DNA of 64,000 bases from Ceratorhiza oryzae-sativae (lineage: Eukaryota > Basidiomycota > Agaricomycetes > Cantharellales > Ceratobasidiaceae): contig JARWMV010000250.1 in NCBI GenBank assembly GCA_030998015.1, positions 1-64,000 of the forward strand, written 5' to 3'. The notes under the pieces are model-generated. The model was not told the origin of the DNA, made no database searches, and saw only the letters and a list, made by a program, of their open reading frames with translations. A program made the position numbers and the translations under genes. Within the stretch, counting starts at the first letter, position 1, and each line of letters begins with the position of its first letter. Shown piece by piece: positions 34,931 through 46,988 of this stretch.

Positions 34931-37755
34931 TTGGTTGTGCACCCACTTCAAGTTTGCCTGACACCACTGGCGCCTATCCTATATCCAGACCAAGCCCAAA
35001 CAACCCAGCTCTGGTGAGCACTGTGTTCTGAGGATACACAAAACAATTGTCATTGCATTGGCCATACACACCAGGCAAGCCAAACTGTTATTCCCAAGCA
35101 CTCCTGATTCCATCTTGTATTTAACAGCACAAAAGTCAGTGGACCTTTCTCATCTGTGCTACCCCTGTTGAGCCAACTAGGGATTGTTACACACATCCAC
35201 TTGTACTTGAGTCTGGCATCTACAGATTTGTAAGTAATTCTTCTATTGCATGGCAGTTGCTAACACAAATTTGTTCAGGCTCTCAGACAAACTCAACACT
35301 CATGTCCAATCTGGCTGTCCAATGATCCACTTGTGTGAGTAAGCCTTCAAGCAACAAATGCCAGTTGGGTAAGTACTTTTATTCACAGATAACTCATCTA
35401 TACTCATATGGTCCAAGATGCCTACCTATCAGAGACCCAGCAATCAAGCTGCCCAACAACACCATCCCAGCCCCAGTCCCAAGGGAAACCAAAGTCAAAC
35501 ACCAGGAAACCAGGCAAACATCCAGGACAGATTGTCCAACCCACTAGGAAGCAGAGCTACAAAAGCTCACCAGGTAAGTGACACAATTCTTTAATTTTTG
35601 TAACTATAAAATGCTGATATTCCCTCAAACAGAACCATTTACTTTGCCTGAATACAACAACAGCAATTTGCAAATGGCAAGCCAAGGTCCAGCCAGCAAG
35701 AAAGCCAAAGACATCCACTGTGCAACAGTGTTCCTTGGTGCTGATGCCTCAAGGCTTGCACCAAAAGTCCTTGAAAAAATTATTGCCAAAATCTCAAGAA
35801 ACACTAAATATCATTCAGGTTCCTTGGTGGATGAAGGGGGCAGTGCTCCAGTAGGTGTAGTGTAATCAATAATTTTATATACCTAACATTGAATACAGCC
35901 TGTCCTGCAATCAACCAAACATCTGGTCTTGGGCAGTGGACACCAGCCCCACACCTCAGCAATTGAAAGTAAGTTAATTGACTTGTTTGGTATATAGATC
36001 ACTCACTGCAGAGCTAGCTGGCATGAAACTAGGCAAGGCATGGCAGACAGTACTGGCTGATGACAATACAGCCACTGAGTCTGAGTCTGAGTCTGAGTCT
36101 GAGCTTGTCAAGCTGGGGCCAGGTGACTCCATATTGCAGCAACCACTGTTTGGTGCTCATGTGCCTTGCCTCCCTACTCCTCCATCAAACTCCTGACCAA
36201 CCAACCCCACCTACCCTGCAATCAAACAACCCCCCTCCTTCAAACATCCTAATCATGCATCTGGCAGTGTTGCCCTCAACATCAAACCTGCAGAGTTGGA
36301 CTCTGATCCCAAGAAATCAGACTCTGATCCTGAACCCAACCCTGAAGCCTCATGTGCCAGCAAGCAGCCCCATCTTGAACCAACACCATCTCAAGGTCCC
36401 TCCACACCTCACCCTTGTTGCCTATTGCATAGCTTGGGTGGTTTGAAGCATACATGGCCACTGCCAGCTGCACTGGACACTTGTCAACCCCCACATTTAC
36501 ACCATGCTCCCCCCAAGTCTGCCACACCCCAGGCTGATTCTGGCTTGGTTGATTCTTGTGCCCTGTCTGTCCTGCTGCTGCCCTCATTGTTATCATCCCT
36601 CAACCTGGATCCCCCATTGACTTCAGACATTCCTGCTGCACTTACTTGGGCAGCTCATCTTGCAACCCAAGTAACACAAAGGGTCAGTGGGTTGAGCCAA
36701 GCTCTCAAGGCCAACCAGCTGGCTTACAACCTTTTGGCCCAAGTCTTGACTGGTGTCTGTGGTTGGCTGCCCACCTCCACTCCCCAGGTTTGTCCCAGCA
36801 CATGTCATTTGGGATGATATCAATGCCATGCAAATTTCATCAATGACAACACTGAGGTACTTGAAGCAGAGGCAGGTCTTGTTCTAGGTGAGCATATTGT
36901 GAGTACAATTTATTTGTTCAAATGCTTCATGTGCTAAAGCTTACACAGAAATGCAGGAAGCCCATGCTTGCCAATTTTCCAGGCACATGGCAAGAAATTG
37001 CCTTGCTGGCTATCCCCAAGTTTGTTGTTATGGCATGCTGTCAGGGTCTCTACAAGACGTTTGGTGCATTTGACAATCTGGTAGTCAAAATCTGGGGCAA
37101 ACTCTGGCCTTGCAAAGTGCCAAATCAGCCATTTGAGAAGACTCCTCATGCCCTATGATCAATTGTAATTAATGTACTATCTTCTTCTCATTAAAATTAC
37201 TGAAAATTCCCAGATTATTCACCATGCCTCAACCTTTCACAGGAGCATGAGGGAACAGGTGCAGCCAAGAATAACCTATCTGTATTTGCTCATCAATCCA
37301 CCATGCACACCTGATGATATCCAATTCAACAAGCAACTAGTAAAGAAACTCCTACAACCTGGTGCTTTGCACTTCCAAGTAAGTTTTCTCAAGCTAACAT
37401 TTGATTCATCTCTAACACACTACATAGAACCTCAAACCTGTAGTCAATGAGTTTGAGCATGTCACCATTGAGGAGCGCATTGTGGCATTGTATTTCTGGG
37501 GGCTGGACTCAGTCAGGGTTACCTATAACAATCACATGCAGCCATTGCTCCTTCCTGCTGTTGCTGGAACCTTAATGACAATGCACCACTGTGTTAGCAA
37601 ATAGGCAACTGGCTGATTTGTGCTGATGGTTCTACATGCCAACATGCAGGCCAAGGTCTATCAGTCATACTTAGAAGTGCTACAAAAATTTAACAAAACA
37701 GTGCATGAACAACTTCTCAACTTACAAAATGAATGGTTCAAGTATGGCATGTGAG
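34931..37755 (+). pseudogene. Decayed multi-exon gene resembling the DUF6532 family
   Basis: Exon-like blocks occur in order on the plus strand: a Gln/Pro-rich start (about 35419-35571), ASKKAKDIHCATVF (35635-35820), a Ser-Glu repeat near 36070-36110, and Pro/Ser-rich blocks to about 36810. The conserved core follows: FPGTWQEIALLAIPKF..IWGKLWP (36976-37150), a block with TYLYLLINPPCTPDD (37210-37378) and a block with ERIVALYFWGLDSVR (37430-37600). These resemble the core of DUF6532 proteins, a lineage-specific Agaricomycete family; the assignment is from memory and moderate. Stops (for example after FEKTPHAL) break the frame. CpG is almost absent, so mutation of methylated DNA has probably killed it. 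Confidence 0.45.
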
Positions 37756-38884
37756 TTGTATTGTAGTACACCTATGTACAGAAGCAACTAACCATTGAGC
37801 CAGTGCATATTTGGGTGCATCAGTCAACCTTGATGAAGAATGAACCACCTGCTGCCAACCATACCCACTCAGGCACAAGTAAGTATTTGTTGAACAATCA
37901 GACAATTTTCTCTCAGTGCCCATGTGTGTTATATATTGTTGATCCAGTTTTCCACACATACAAACCCCCCTCTGTTGTGTACATCTTGCTTATTCCCCCT
38001 TGATCTGCCTTGTACATCTTGCATCCCTCCTCACCCTTTTATCTTGTGTCCTGTCCTGTTATCTTGATGTGCATTTGTACCTGCCACTCTCCTAACTTGT
38101 TGCTCAGCATCCTGGTGAGTGTTTCCTTGCTCCACATGATGAGTCTGAGGCTGACAGTCTACTTTTGTGTGATCACAGCACTGTCATTTGTTTGTTGTTT
38201 TCTCTCTTGGCTATTGGCCTATATTGTACTTTAGTAATCCCAAATGAATGTATATCCCTCACTCCTTATAATTTGGGGTACTGCATGGGTAGTACAGCAA
38301 TATTTCTGTGTCTATTTACATCCAATCTTGGCATTCTGATGAATCAGGTGAGGGTTTGATTAATTGACTGGTAAATCAACAATTAGCTATTTTCAGCAGT
38401 GTAAGGGCACTTGGTAATTTACTTCTATACTTACCTGCTGTATTTACTTAGAATTATTACCTCACCTACTGACCCAGTGTAATGGCCTCCTATAATGATT
38501 CTTGGCTGATGATACTAAATTATGAGACTGTGTGCTATCACTAGGATAAGATATATGGTAAAAACCCACCATAACCATGACTTGTCATCACATTGGGTCA
38601 TAACCTGGCATAATGAAACAGTTCTATTATCTGGTGTGATTACATGTAAATTACATGGGGTAATTACATGGGGTAATTAGGGTGTAATTAGGTGCAATGA
38701 AAAGGGGGGGTGTAGTAATAGGATAATGAGATAATTGGGGTGATTACCCACTATTACCCCCACAAGTTTTTCCTGAGTAGGCAGGTTGATGGAGGGGCAG
38801 GTTGAACAGGACAAGGGAGTGGGTTGACAGGAACCCCAAACCAGGTGGCACTGGTGAACTCAGGTGGTTTGAAGGCATGGAGTT
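37756..38884. other. CpG-poor interval with TAATTAC-rich low complexity
   Basis: No gene. At 38630-38760 short GGGGTAATTAC-type words recur. The stretch separates the DUF6532-like remnant from the retroelement stack. Confidence 0.4.
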
Positions 38885-39140
38885 CATCAGCAAAAAGGTT
38901 CCAAGATATAAGGTGATATGGAGTGCTATCAGAAGTGGACTATCATTTAGGTGATTTGAAGTGCTTTGGAGCAGATCCATGTGATATGAGGTGATTTGGA
39001 GCAGATGGAAAGTAGGGGCCTAAATTTGAAGTGCTCCATATCACTTCAAATTGCATGGGTGTGCTTCAAAGTGCTCCAAATCACCTAAATCATAGTCCAT
39101 TTCTGATACTACCTCATATCTTGGAATCTTTTTGCTGATG
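38885..39140. mobile_element. 256-bp foldback (MITE-like) element
   Basis: CATCAGCAAAAAGGTTCCAA at 38885 is mirrored by the complement of TTGGAATCTTTTTGCTGATG ending at 39140. The complementarity continues inward for about 90 bp per arm (GGACTATCATTTAGGTG against CACCTAAATCATAGTCC). No coding capacity. The target duplication is not clear. Confidence 0.55.
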
Positions 39141-39537
39141 TTGGGCTATGGTCATGCAAGGACTGTTTTGTTCTATGAAGCAAACTTGGGATGCACATTG
39201 TACAGCAGACATGAGCTGTAGATGAAGGTGAGTGTTATGGATATTGACATTCTGTCATATGCATTATATAGTCAAACAAATGAGTCAAGAATATCCTCAT
39301 CATTATTGCAGACCTTAAACCCATAATTCCTGTGATTGCTTATCTCAGGCATTGAACACAGAATTTTTGAGAATTTTGTGTTTTTCAGTTCAGGTGAAGT
39401 TCAAATATCCAAGATTTATAGTATACCAAAATTAGCCCTAAACTCCAGCATTCTAGCACACTCTAGATCAATGAATCTGGCCAAGAATTGAAGGAGATAT
39501 GACTACTTCAATTATCATGGAAATTCTATTAAACTTT
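39141..39537. other. Short unassigned interval left of the retroelement stack
   Basis: No gene and no repeat structure could be defined. Confidence 0.3.
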
Positions 39538-39806
39538 TGTCCCAGCCTGGGCCACTAGTTCAAATATAAAGAATATGAAGAGTTAACTTACTAAGTTGCC
39601 TAGACAAGGGGGCAGAAGCTTATTAAGACAGAGGAGTTAAGTAAGGCAGAGGTCCTATTGGAGAGGAGGTCAAGCCATGAGGGATAAGACAGTTTGTCCT
39701 GGGGTTTATATGCACAAAGGTCACAGGCAATTACAAATACCAGAACATAGGTCACAGGACAGGAATTGGCAAAGGAATGTGCAATAGTGTGTATTGTGCA
39801 ATACAT

Positions 39807-41220
39807 TGTTACAGTTCAGGGTATACTTGAATATCTAGAGCTTAAGCAAATGTAGATATGTTAGTATACACTAATTGTACTCAATATTTCTTAGACTAGA
39901 GTAAGAAGGCTCAAAGTAGCTGCAATGTGATCAAGTAACACTCAAGGTAGTCTTAATCTTTCACAGTGTAAACTGACTAATTTATAGGTATAAAGAGCAA
40001 GACTACTATGGTCAGGTTCCCTTAGATATCTTAAATGTAGTTCAGCCCTAGTTGCTTGGACCAACTGATACTAATCTTAATACTAGACTTAAGCAATAGC
40101 TTATAGGATAGATGGTGGGCTGCCTAATGCATGTACTTCCTCAGCTACAGGTAAGGATGTGATGCTGATATTCTGGCATTCTGGCATCAAGGGCAACTCA
40201 ATTACAGAAGCACTGATTTATAAGCTGATGCAATTGAGTTACCCTTGATGCCAGAATGCCAGAATATCAGCATCACATCCTTAGCTACAGGTACTTAGAT
40301 TTCCTCTAATAGCTGGTACTTAATGTCACACTCAATCAGGCAATATTGTATCCTTATATATCTCTGTATATAAGATACAATGAATCAGACAGTATATAAC
40401 TAATATGGTACTTTATTCCTCAGTACTAGTTGTATAAGAAATCACACACAGACAAGAGAAATAGAGAGAGAAAAGAAACCAATAACTAGTCTGGGTTGAG
40501 TAAGAGGAGGAGGTGGTCTGGAAGGGCCTCAGAAGAGGTCCTTTTATACCCTAAGGAGGGCATTCCAGAGCCAAACAGATTCATGCATGCCAGTGCAATC
40601 ATCAAAAGAGGGTACTCCTATACTTGGGGTACACCCTAGCCCAGTATAGGATAAGAGAGTAAAGACAGGGTGCAGATTGAAGGCATTGATGCATTTGAGA
40701 CCTGCTATTGGCTTGTAGATCATATTATCATAGTATATACATGTAATGAATGGAGGCTACATCTCAGTGAGCCATAAAGTGAGTCAGAGAAGCTTCTGGA
40801 TCAATTTGGAAGGCTCTCCTCACTCACTGGAGTCATTAGATCTTGGGACCATTATGGTGCAAGGATCCAGTGGATTGCAACGATCTTCAGGCAGCAGATA
40901 CTGCCAAAGATTAGCTATCAATAGAGCATAAGATTGCTTTGATAGCATAAGTGGTTGCCAAGATATGAGCAGTGCAATGTTGTAATCAATATCTCCTGAT
41001 AAGAGGAAATATTGCAACCTCTATATCTCTCTGAGTTCTTAAGATAAAATCACAATAGAATATGTGTTGGAAAGAGGAGATTTTGTACTATTTAATGGAA
41101 CACAAATAGTACAAACTCAGACACATACAAATTCATTTAATTTCAAGAAAATCACAGAGGCATTGCTTGAGGTTAGCAGAGCAGACTAAAATAATAGAAA
41201 AATGTTAGTGATCCATAACA
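39807..41220. mobile_element. D1: solo LTR of a D-family retroelement
   Basis: It begins TGTTACAG, ends CCATAACA and matches D2 (55633-56476 plus 63422-63890) along its length. The flanks are TACAT on the left and TATGT on the right, explained by an original 5-bp duplication TACGT whose CpG mutated differently on each side. It carries a 132-bp foldback insertion at 40152-40283. Confidence 0.75.
40152..40283. mobile_element. 132-bp hAT-type foldback MITE with 8-bp target duplication
   Basis: The element is absent from the sister LTR D2. It is flanked by GCTACAGG at 40144-40151 and 40284-40291. Its two arms of about 52 bp starting TAAGGATGTGATGCTG are inverted copies with a single mismatch, so the element is nearly all hairpin. 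An 8-bp duplication is typical of hAT transposition. Confidence 0.85.
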
Positions 41221-41465
41221 TATGTGCATCATCTAATTGCCAATCAAATGACAAATTTGGGCCAGAATATCTGACAGCACTTATTGGTCATGATTGGTCA
41301 TCAAGCACTTGAACCCTGATGAGTCATGATGAGTCATAAAGGTCACCTGACACAAATGTTCCCAAAAAGGAAAGTGTTTGGAAAAATGGTAGAAATATCA
41401 GGAAAAAAGAAGAATTCAAATATAAATGTGTCATAGCTGAGTCAGCTCATGACATTACTCCCCCT

Positions 41466-42115
41466 CTAAGGCCTAGGTGCTCTGGGAAACTTCTGGTGGA
41501 ATTCAGCTACCAGTTCTGGAGCATTGTCAACAAAGTTTGCTGGCTCCCAAATGTTGGACTCTTCTCCATAGCCTTTCCATTTTACCAAGTACTCTAGTTG
41601 ACATCTTCTTCTCCTGCTGTTCAGGATTTCCTCTACCTCCCATTCAGGATCTTCACCAGTAATTACTGGTGGTGGTTGCTCAGGATCTTTTCCATTTGGG
41701 TCAGGTTTCCATGGAGTAAGCAGTGAGATGTGGAATACAAGATGGATGGCCATGGTGTGAGGTAATTCCAACTTGTACACATGTGTTCTGACTTTGGCTA
41801 TGACTTTGTAGGGTCCAAGTTTCTTGTGATGAAGTTTCTTTGCTGGACTGTCTGATTTGATGTTTTCATGACTTAGCCAGACCTTGTCACCCACTTCTAC
41901 TGGGGTATGTTCTTGGTGTCCTTGGTCATAACAGTACTTGATGTGTTCATTGGCAAGTTCAAGTGCAGCTCTGACTTTGTCAAACCCAGCTTTCAGAAAG
42001 TCTGCATGTTTATCTGCCTCAGGCACAGTGTCTTTGATTTGTTCTCCTACAACCATTCTTGGATTGAACCCTTGGCAGACTTGGAATGGTGGCTTCCCAG
42101 TAGAGGATTGGACTG
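41466..42115 (-). pseudogene. Element C: integrase C-terminal domain and chromodomain
   Basis: Minus-strand frame with the Ty3/gypsy integrase end: STGKPPFQVCQGFNP, VGDKVWLSHENIK, KKLGPYKVIAKV, HLVFHISLLTPW, and a chromodomain (EWEVEEILNSRRRR, LEYLVKWKGYGEESNIWEP). The chromodomain marks a chromovirus; such domains steer insertion to heterochromatin. The upstream part of integrase is displaced by a solo LTR at 42121-42624. Confidence 0.8.
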
Positions 42116-42120
42116 CATTT

Positions 42121-42624
42121 TTCATGGCCCAAAGCCTTGACACAGATTTATTATATTTTATTTCCTTTTTTCCAGCTTGATATTTCTCTAAGTCAAGTTT
42201 AATCTAATTTTTTTGAATATATGCACTGTGCCACATTATGTAATCATAGCCACGGCGCTTATTGTATTACTAATCATGTATGTGCATTCTATCTCAATTC
42301 CCCTGTAGACACTCTTGCAATGTATCTCAATTCATATGTGTATGGGAACTTGTACACAGTGTCTATAGGAATATATATAGGAGAGTTCTGGGAGCCTTAA
42401 GCCTCAGAACTTGACCTCTTGCCACCTCTGGTTCAACTTCCTGAGTACTATACCCTTTGAGGTCCCTGGACTCACCCCTGCCCAGCTCTCTTTAGAGCAT
42501 AGTGCCTTAACTTACATATTCCTGGGTCTCATTCCCACCTTTGCCCCATAGCATTCAAGCTATTGTGGTGCTGTGCATGTCCATATAAGGCATTGCACTT
42601 ATATTCCTGTTGTTGGGCATGACA
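42121..42624 (+). mobile_element. Solo LTR (504 bp) inside element C integrase, TSD GCATT
   Basis: GCATT occurs on both sides (42116-42120 and 42625-42629) and the integrase frame NAVQSSTG is interrupted exactly here. The ends are inverted (TTTCATGGCCC, a mutated TG start, and GGGCATGACA). A TATATATA box near 42372 and a downstream CAGAACTTGACCTC word resemble the promoter layout of the A/B LTRs and suggest a related but distinct family in plus orientation. Confidence 0.75.
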
Positions 42625-42629
42625 GCATT

Positions 42630-43869
42630 GTTGTAAGCAAATTCTGCCATGGGTAAGAGGGAGACCCAGTTGTCCTGGCAATGATTTGAGAACATTCTTA
42701 GGAAGACTTCAACAACCTGGTTGAGGCACTCTGACTGTCTGTCTATCTGAGGGTGGTAGGCAGTTGAAAACTTGGGTTCTATGCCAAGATGCTTGTACAA
42801 CTGTCTAAGGAATTTGGCATTAAACATTGAGCCTCTATCAGACACAGTGCTCCTAGGTAAGCCATGAGGTTTCCAAATGTGGGCAGCAAAGAGATTTGCA
42901 ATATCAATAGCAGTTGCCATACTTTGTGTGGGTACATAGTGAACCATTTTAGAAAACCTATCAACACCAGTGAGGATGGCATCAAATCCTTCTGACTCTG
43001 CAGGCCTGTGATGAGGTCATAAGCAATATCCTCCCAGGGTCTGTCAGGGACTTGTAGTGGGTTGAGGAGTCCTACAGGCTTCTGATTTGACAGTTTGGCT
43101 CTGATGCATATTTCACAATGGCTGACATAGGAATTGATGAACTTTTTCATGGATGGCCAGTAATAATGACAAGATACAAGTTCCAGAGTTCTTGCTTGTC
43201 CTGGGTGTCCAGCTGCTAGAGCATCATGGCAAGATTCAGGGATAAGATTTCAGACTGTCTGGTCTCTTGGCACAAATATTTTGCCTTTGAAGTATAGAAG
43301 ACCATTCTTTAGTTCCCAGTCCTTGATTTTTTCACCATCCTGTAGTCTCTTCAATGGTTCTTCCAGCCTAGGGTCTTCTGACATGGCTTCCTTGAATAAG
43401 GTCATGAACTTCTTGGTCTGAGGTGACCACTGACACAAATAGTTCAGGTTTGAGGAGAACTTGTTTCTCGACCCCCCCCCTCAGGAATCAGGTTGTAGTG
43501 TCATGACAAGATATCAGCCTTTTTGTTCTCTGATCCAGGACAATAGACAATCTGGAAGTTACAGTCAACAAGGAAGTTTGCCCATTGGATTTGGCATCTA
43601 TTTAGCACTTTGGATGTTCCAAAAAACTCTAGATTCTTGTGGTCTGTGAGAATCTGGATTGGTTTCTCTGTGCTCTCAAGCATGTATCACCACTCTTTTA
43701 GGGCTTTGATGATTGCAAGGAGCTCCTTATTGAAAATGTCATAGTTCCACCCAGCTGTTGACATGGATTTGGAATAGTAGGCAACTGGATGGAGTTTGCC
43801 CTGTTCATCTTTTTGGGAAAGTACAGCACCTGTAGCATTGTCTGAAGCATCTGTTTCCAGGAAGAAAGC
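42630..43869 (-). pseudogene. Element C: RNase H and integrase core, degraded
   Basis: On the minus strand: FFLETDASDNATGAVLSQ and ILTDHKNLEFF (RNase H), ENKKADILS, a linker, the integrase zinc-binding end (SHCEICIRAK), the catalytic core YDLITGLQ, then STVSDRGSMFNAKFLRQL and FSTAYHPQIDRQSE. Frameshifts (near 42990 and 43490) and stops break it into at least five pieces. Confidence 0.8.
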
Positions 43870-43874
43870 CTTGT

Positions 43875-44250
43875 TGTCATGAACTGACACACATATATCC
43901 ACTCTACAATATTTTCTCAATTTATTACATTTTATGAGACCATCTTCAAAACATACCTGCCTTTTATGGTATATCTGTGTCATGTGATTCAGGGGATGTT
44001 CCAGACCAATAACCAAGATGTATTTCAACTCTGATGTGAAATTCTGCAGCTCTGCAGTCGCTTCTACTGCTTCTATCTCTTATCAGCCATGACTCACTGT
44101 ACGGACTTGTTTGTTATGATGTGGCTTGTACTATGTATATAAACTGGGTCAAGTTTGCAGAGGACTCCTCAAGAACTTGACCTCTCATCAAATACAAGTT
44201 CTTTTCCTTTCTTACTATTTTCCTTGTCACCTGACTTGTTGTCATTGACA
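43875..44250 (+). repeat. Element A 5' LTR
   Basis: 376 bp, TGTCATGAAC..TTGACA. TATATAAA lies at 44136-44143; about 33 bases later, at 44169, begins TCAAGAACTTGACCT, the predicted first bases of the transcript. Confidence 0.9.
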
Positions 44251-44252
44251 TC

Positions 44253-44267
44253 AGGTCAAGTTCTTGA
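44253..44267 (+). other. Element A primer-binding site complementary to its own transcript start
   Basis: AGGTCAAGTTCTTGA begins two bases after the LTR. It is the exact 15-base complement of 44169-44183, placed where a TATA-directed transcript should start. This is the Tf1-type self-priming layout; no tRNA-3'-end complement (TGG start) is seen at the site. Confidence 0.75.
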
Positions 44268-44448
44268 CAATCGTAAGTCTCAGTGTCATCTGAGATATGT
44301 CTGGAACGCTGTTGGTGTTGTCTTGAGATCACTCCCTGTTGCCTTCCCCAATCCCACTCCACCTATCCACAGCCACAAGACATCATTGCCCTATACATGC
44401 CTCTGTGAAACCTTGCATAGCCAGGTCCCTCACACATCATAACAAGCT

Positions 44449-45887
44449 AGAGGTGCTGTGCCAGGCTCCTGCAGCCAGAACTTGCCAGAATTCTGGCTAA
44501 AATTCCAGCAAATTCCGGCGTGCCAGTTGCCAGTGCAGGTGCCAGAATAGCCTCAAGGGTGCCAGAGTCCTAGGCGGAGTCCTGCAGTACTGGCATACCT
44601 GCATACCTGCATACCTGAATACTGGCACATTGTCACCTGTACACAACCACCACGGATTGCATATATTAAGCACTCATAAAATGCGCAAAATTCAGCGGAT
44701 CAAATTGTACTTTACTCGATTACAAACGGTTAAGAAATGAGCAGTATCGGCGCAGAATCGTCTAAGAAAAATATTCAGGGAGATGCGCAGATGTTCAAGC
44801 TCGCTATCCTGAGCTCTAATTGGGGCGATATACATACCAATCGACTCGTCTCACTGAGAGGAATTGAATGCACATATTTTCATAATAAACGAACGCTTTT
44901 ATCGAAAGTTATCAGCGATATAAAGGGGGAAACCCCTGAACAGCGCCACAAGCGCTAGTGAAACCAGCCGTGCAAACCTCGCTCCCTTGCGCGGAGTCGA
45001 TGCGCATTATCATAAGGACTCCATATACCAAAAACCAGCCTGATTGAAGGTGTTTTAGCTGGTGAAACTGGGGGAACAGCGCCCCTGATGCTGAAAACCC
45101 CCTGAAATGCGCCATGGACACCCACACAGTGCTATTCTGGCTTTCTTAGTATCACAGACAGATTCAGGGATGCTTATTGCCCTATCTCAGGTACCTGAAA
45201 CATCTGGAACAAGCTTATAACATAAATTTCCGACCATGTGCAGTGATTCTGCTGGGTTGACAGTGAGGTTGCCTGCACACACCCCGGTTCATAGTTATCC
45301 AGTCAATGTATTTACTACATATAATGTCAGTAGGGGTTTTTCAAGCTCAGGAGAAAGGCTAGCTGGTCGGATAAGCTTCAAACAGCTTTCTTTGTGGTGA
45401 AATAGCATGTGCACATTTCCCAGAATATTTCCTGAGCATCAATTTGGAGCGAACTATGCGTTATCGAATTTTTTGCGCGGAGCAAATGACATATCTGTGA
45501 TCTCCTGATTTTTGCGCATTTAATGAGCTACTTTGCGAGAGATTGTGGTGAGGTTTATGGCCCTGGAAATGTTGGCCACAAAGACCCAAACAAAAGAACT
45601 GCGTAAAATTTGCCAGAATGAATTTCGTATGAAACGTGCTCTATATCATTGGAATGCTCTCTCTTCTGCGCATCTAATGAGCTATTACACAACTTGATGT
45701 GGTGAGTTCTGACCATAGCCAGTTGCAGGAGTCCTGGGATTCTGGCATGCTCCTGCACCTGCCAGAATTCTGGCACGGACTCCGGCAACTGGTGAACCAG
45801 TGCCAGTGCCAGTGCCAGAATGGCCAAAAAGCGCAGGAGTCCTGCTGCAGGTGCCGGAGTCCTGCAAAATTCTGGCACAGCTTCTCT
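44449..45887. mobile_element. 1439-bp non-autonomous DNA element in the leader of element A
   Basis: The element is absent from sister element B. It is flanked by a 10-bp identity, ATAACAAGCT (44439-44448 and 45888-45897). The ends are inverted (AGAGGTGCTGTGCCAG and the complement of CTGGCACAGCTTCTCT). Both ends carry clusters of TGCCAG/CTGGCA words, often as GCCAGAATTCTGGC palindromes, typical of subterminal transposase sites. The core has no transposase. A 9-11 bp duplication would suit a Mutator-like origin; hAT (8 bp) is the alternative. It retains CpG, so it is younger than the decay of its host. Confidence 0.7.
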
Positions 45888-46019
45888 ATAACAAGCTTTG
45901 GTTCTCTAATCTCTTCTGTTGACAAGAGGTGGGGTTGCTCATTGCCATTAAGTAGTTGAGCAATGGAGGTCACCTTCCTATTCCAATAGACTTGGGAAAG
46001 GGTTTATTTTTCTTTTATC

Positions 46020-46960
46020 TTGCTCTTGCTCAAGTACGTCTCTGATGGAACGCATGGCCCTCAAGTGGCACAACCTTTTACAGAAGACCAGCACTGCTGT
46101 CTGTGTGGGTGGTTTGGACACCTGTCTATCCACTGCTTCACCCTCAATTCAGTCAAAAGTATCCTTGAAGAGGCCAGGCACATTGATTTCAATCGAGTAG
46201 TAATTGTCAAAGTCCACCCCCAGAGAGTTGGACATGCCCAACAAGCCTTTGTTACTGAGCCAGGTGCCCCTGAGTGCAAAATCTGCCATTGAGCAAATGG
46301 AGCCACCTTCCCTGCACACTGCCCTTATTGTCCTAAAAAGGACAAATTTTTATACTACTACACCATCCCCCGCAACCAGCTATAAGCTGGAGAACATTGG
46401 CCAACAACTCCTCTGTCACCTGTTAAATACTATTGAAAACTTCCAAGACAGGTACCATTATTACCAAAATAAGTATGAAGAGACTTGTGAAAAACTTCAT
46501 GAAGCTGAGGCCTGTTGCACATACCTTACTGAGCAACTGTGCGAACATCAGGAGGACTACCTATCCCTCCTCCAAGACCATCTCAGACTAGAAGCACTAG
46601 TCCAAGAAAACCTTGAACCTCACAAGTACGCCTTCCCTGTCTTCTCAACACCATCAGACCTCCCTCACCCCACCTTTCTAAGTGGCACGAGCTCACCAAT
46701 TCAGGAAGAAGCACCCCTTCCAGCAGCCCAAGTTGATCCTCCCCAAGGAAACACTCCTCTGGGATCAAACTAAACTGAAGAGGGTGGAGTGCCCATATCA
46801 TTGTCAAGACACCAAAAGTTGGGACTTGGACAATATGTGGCTAAGGTTCAAAGGAGTCAGAAATTTTGAAATCTATAGACTTGTGTGGGGAACTGAAATC
46901 CTTTACTATCAAAACAACTCTCAATTTCCTGTACTTCCTTACTGTCTCTGCCGCCTTTAA
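46020..46960 (+). pseudogene. Element A: upstream ORF block (ORF0) before Gag
   Basis: Three overlapping frames correspond one-to-one to those of element B. The first (46020 to about 46380) has a CCHC knuckle (CCLCGWFGHLSIHC) and a second Cys/His cluster (CKIC..HCPYC); a TGA replaces Trp after CKICH. The second (to 46773) is coiled-coil-like (FQDRYHYYQNKYEETCEK). The third ends YYQNNSQFPVLPYCLCRL at 46960. Confidence 0.65.
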
Positions 46961-46988
46961 AAAAAAATCTACTTGAGTTCCTTCTGAA

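Larger units (their letters stand above)
39538..41454 (-). mobile_element. Element C: 3' LTR (minus strand), split by LTR D1
   Basis: Read on the minus strand, a polypurine tract (AGAGGGGGAG) is followed by TGTCATGAG at 41454, the expected 3' LTR start just beyond the chromodomain end of element C. The LTR continues to about 41221, is interrupted by D1 (39807-41220), then resumes from 39801 with a TATA box (CATATAAACC near 39703-39712) and ends near GGGACA at 39538. Without D1 it is about 500 bp. The left boundary is inferred from a TG..CA rule only. Confidence 0.5.

Noticed and set aside
45555..45973. Frames with Gly/Thr or Trp repeats in the element A leader
   Set aside because: They come from the TGCCAG/CTGGCA subterminal repeats of the inserted DNA element and cross its border.
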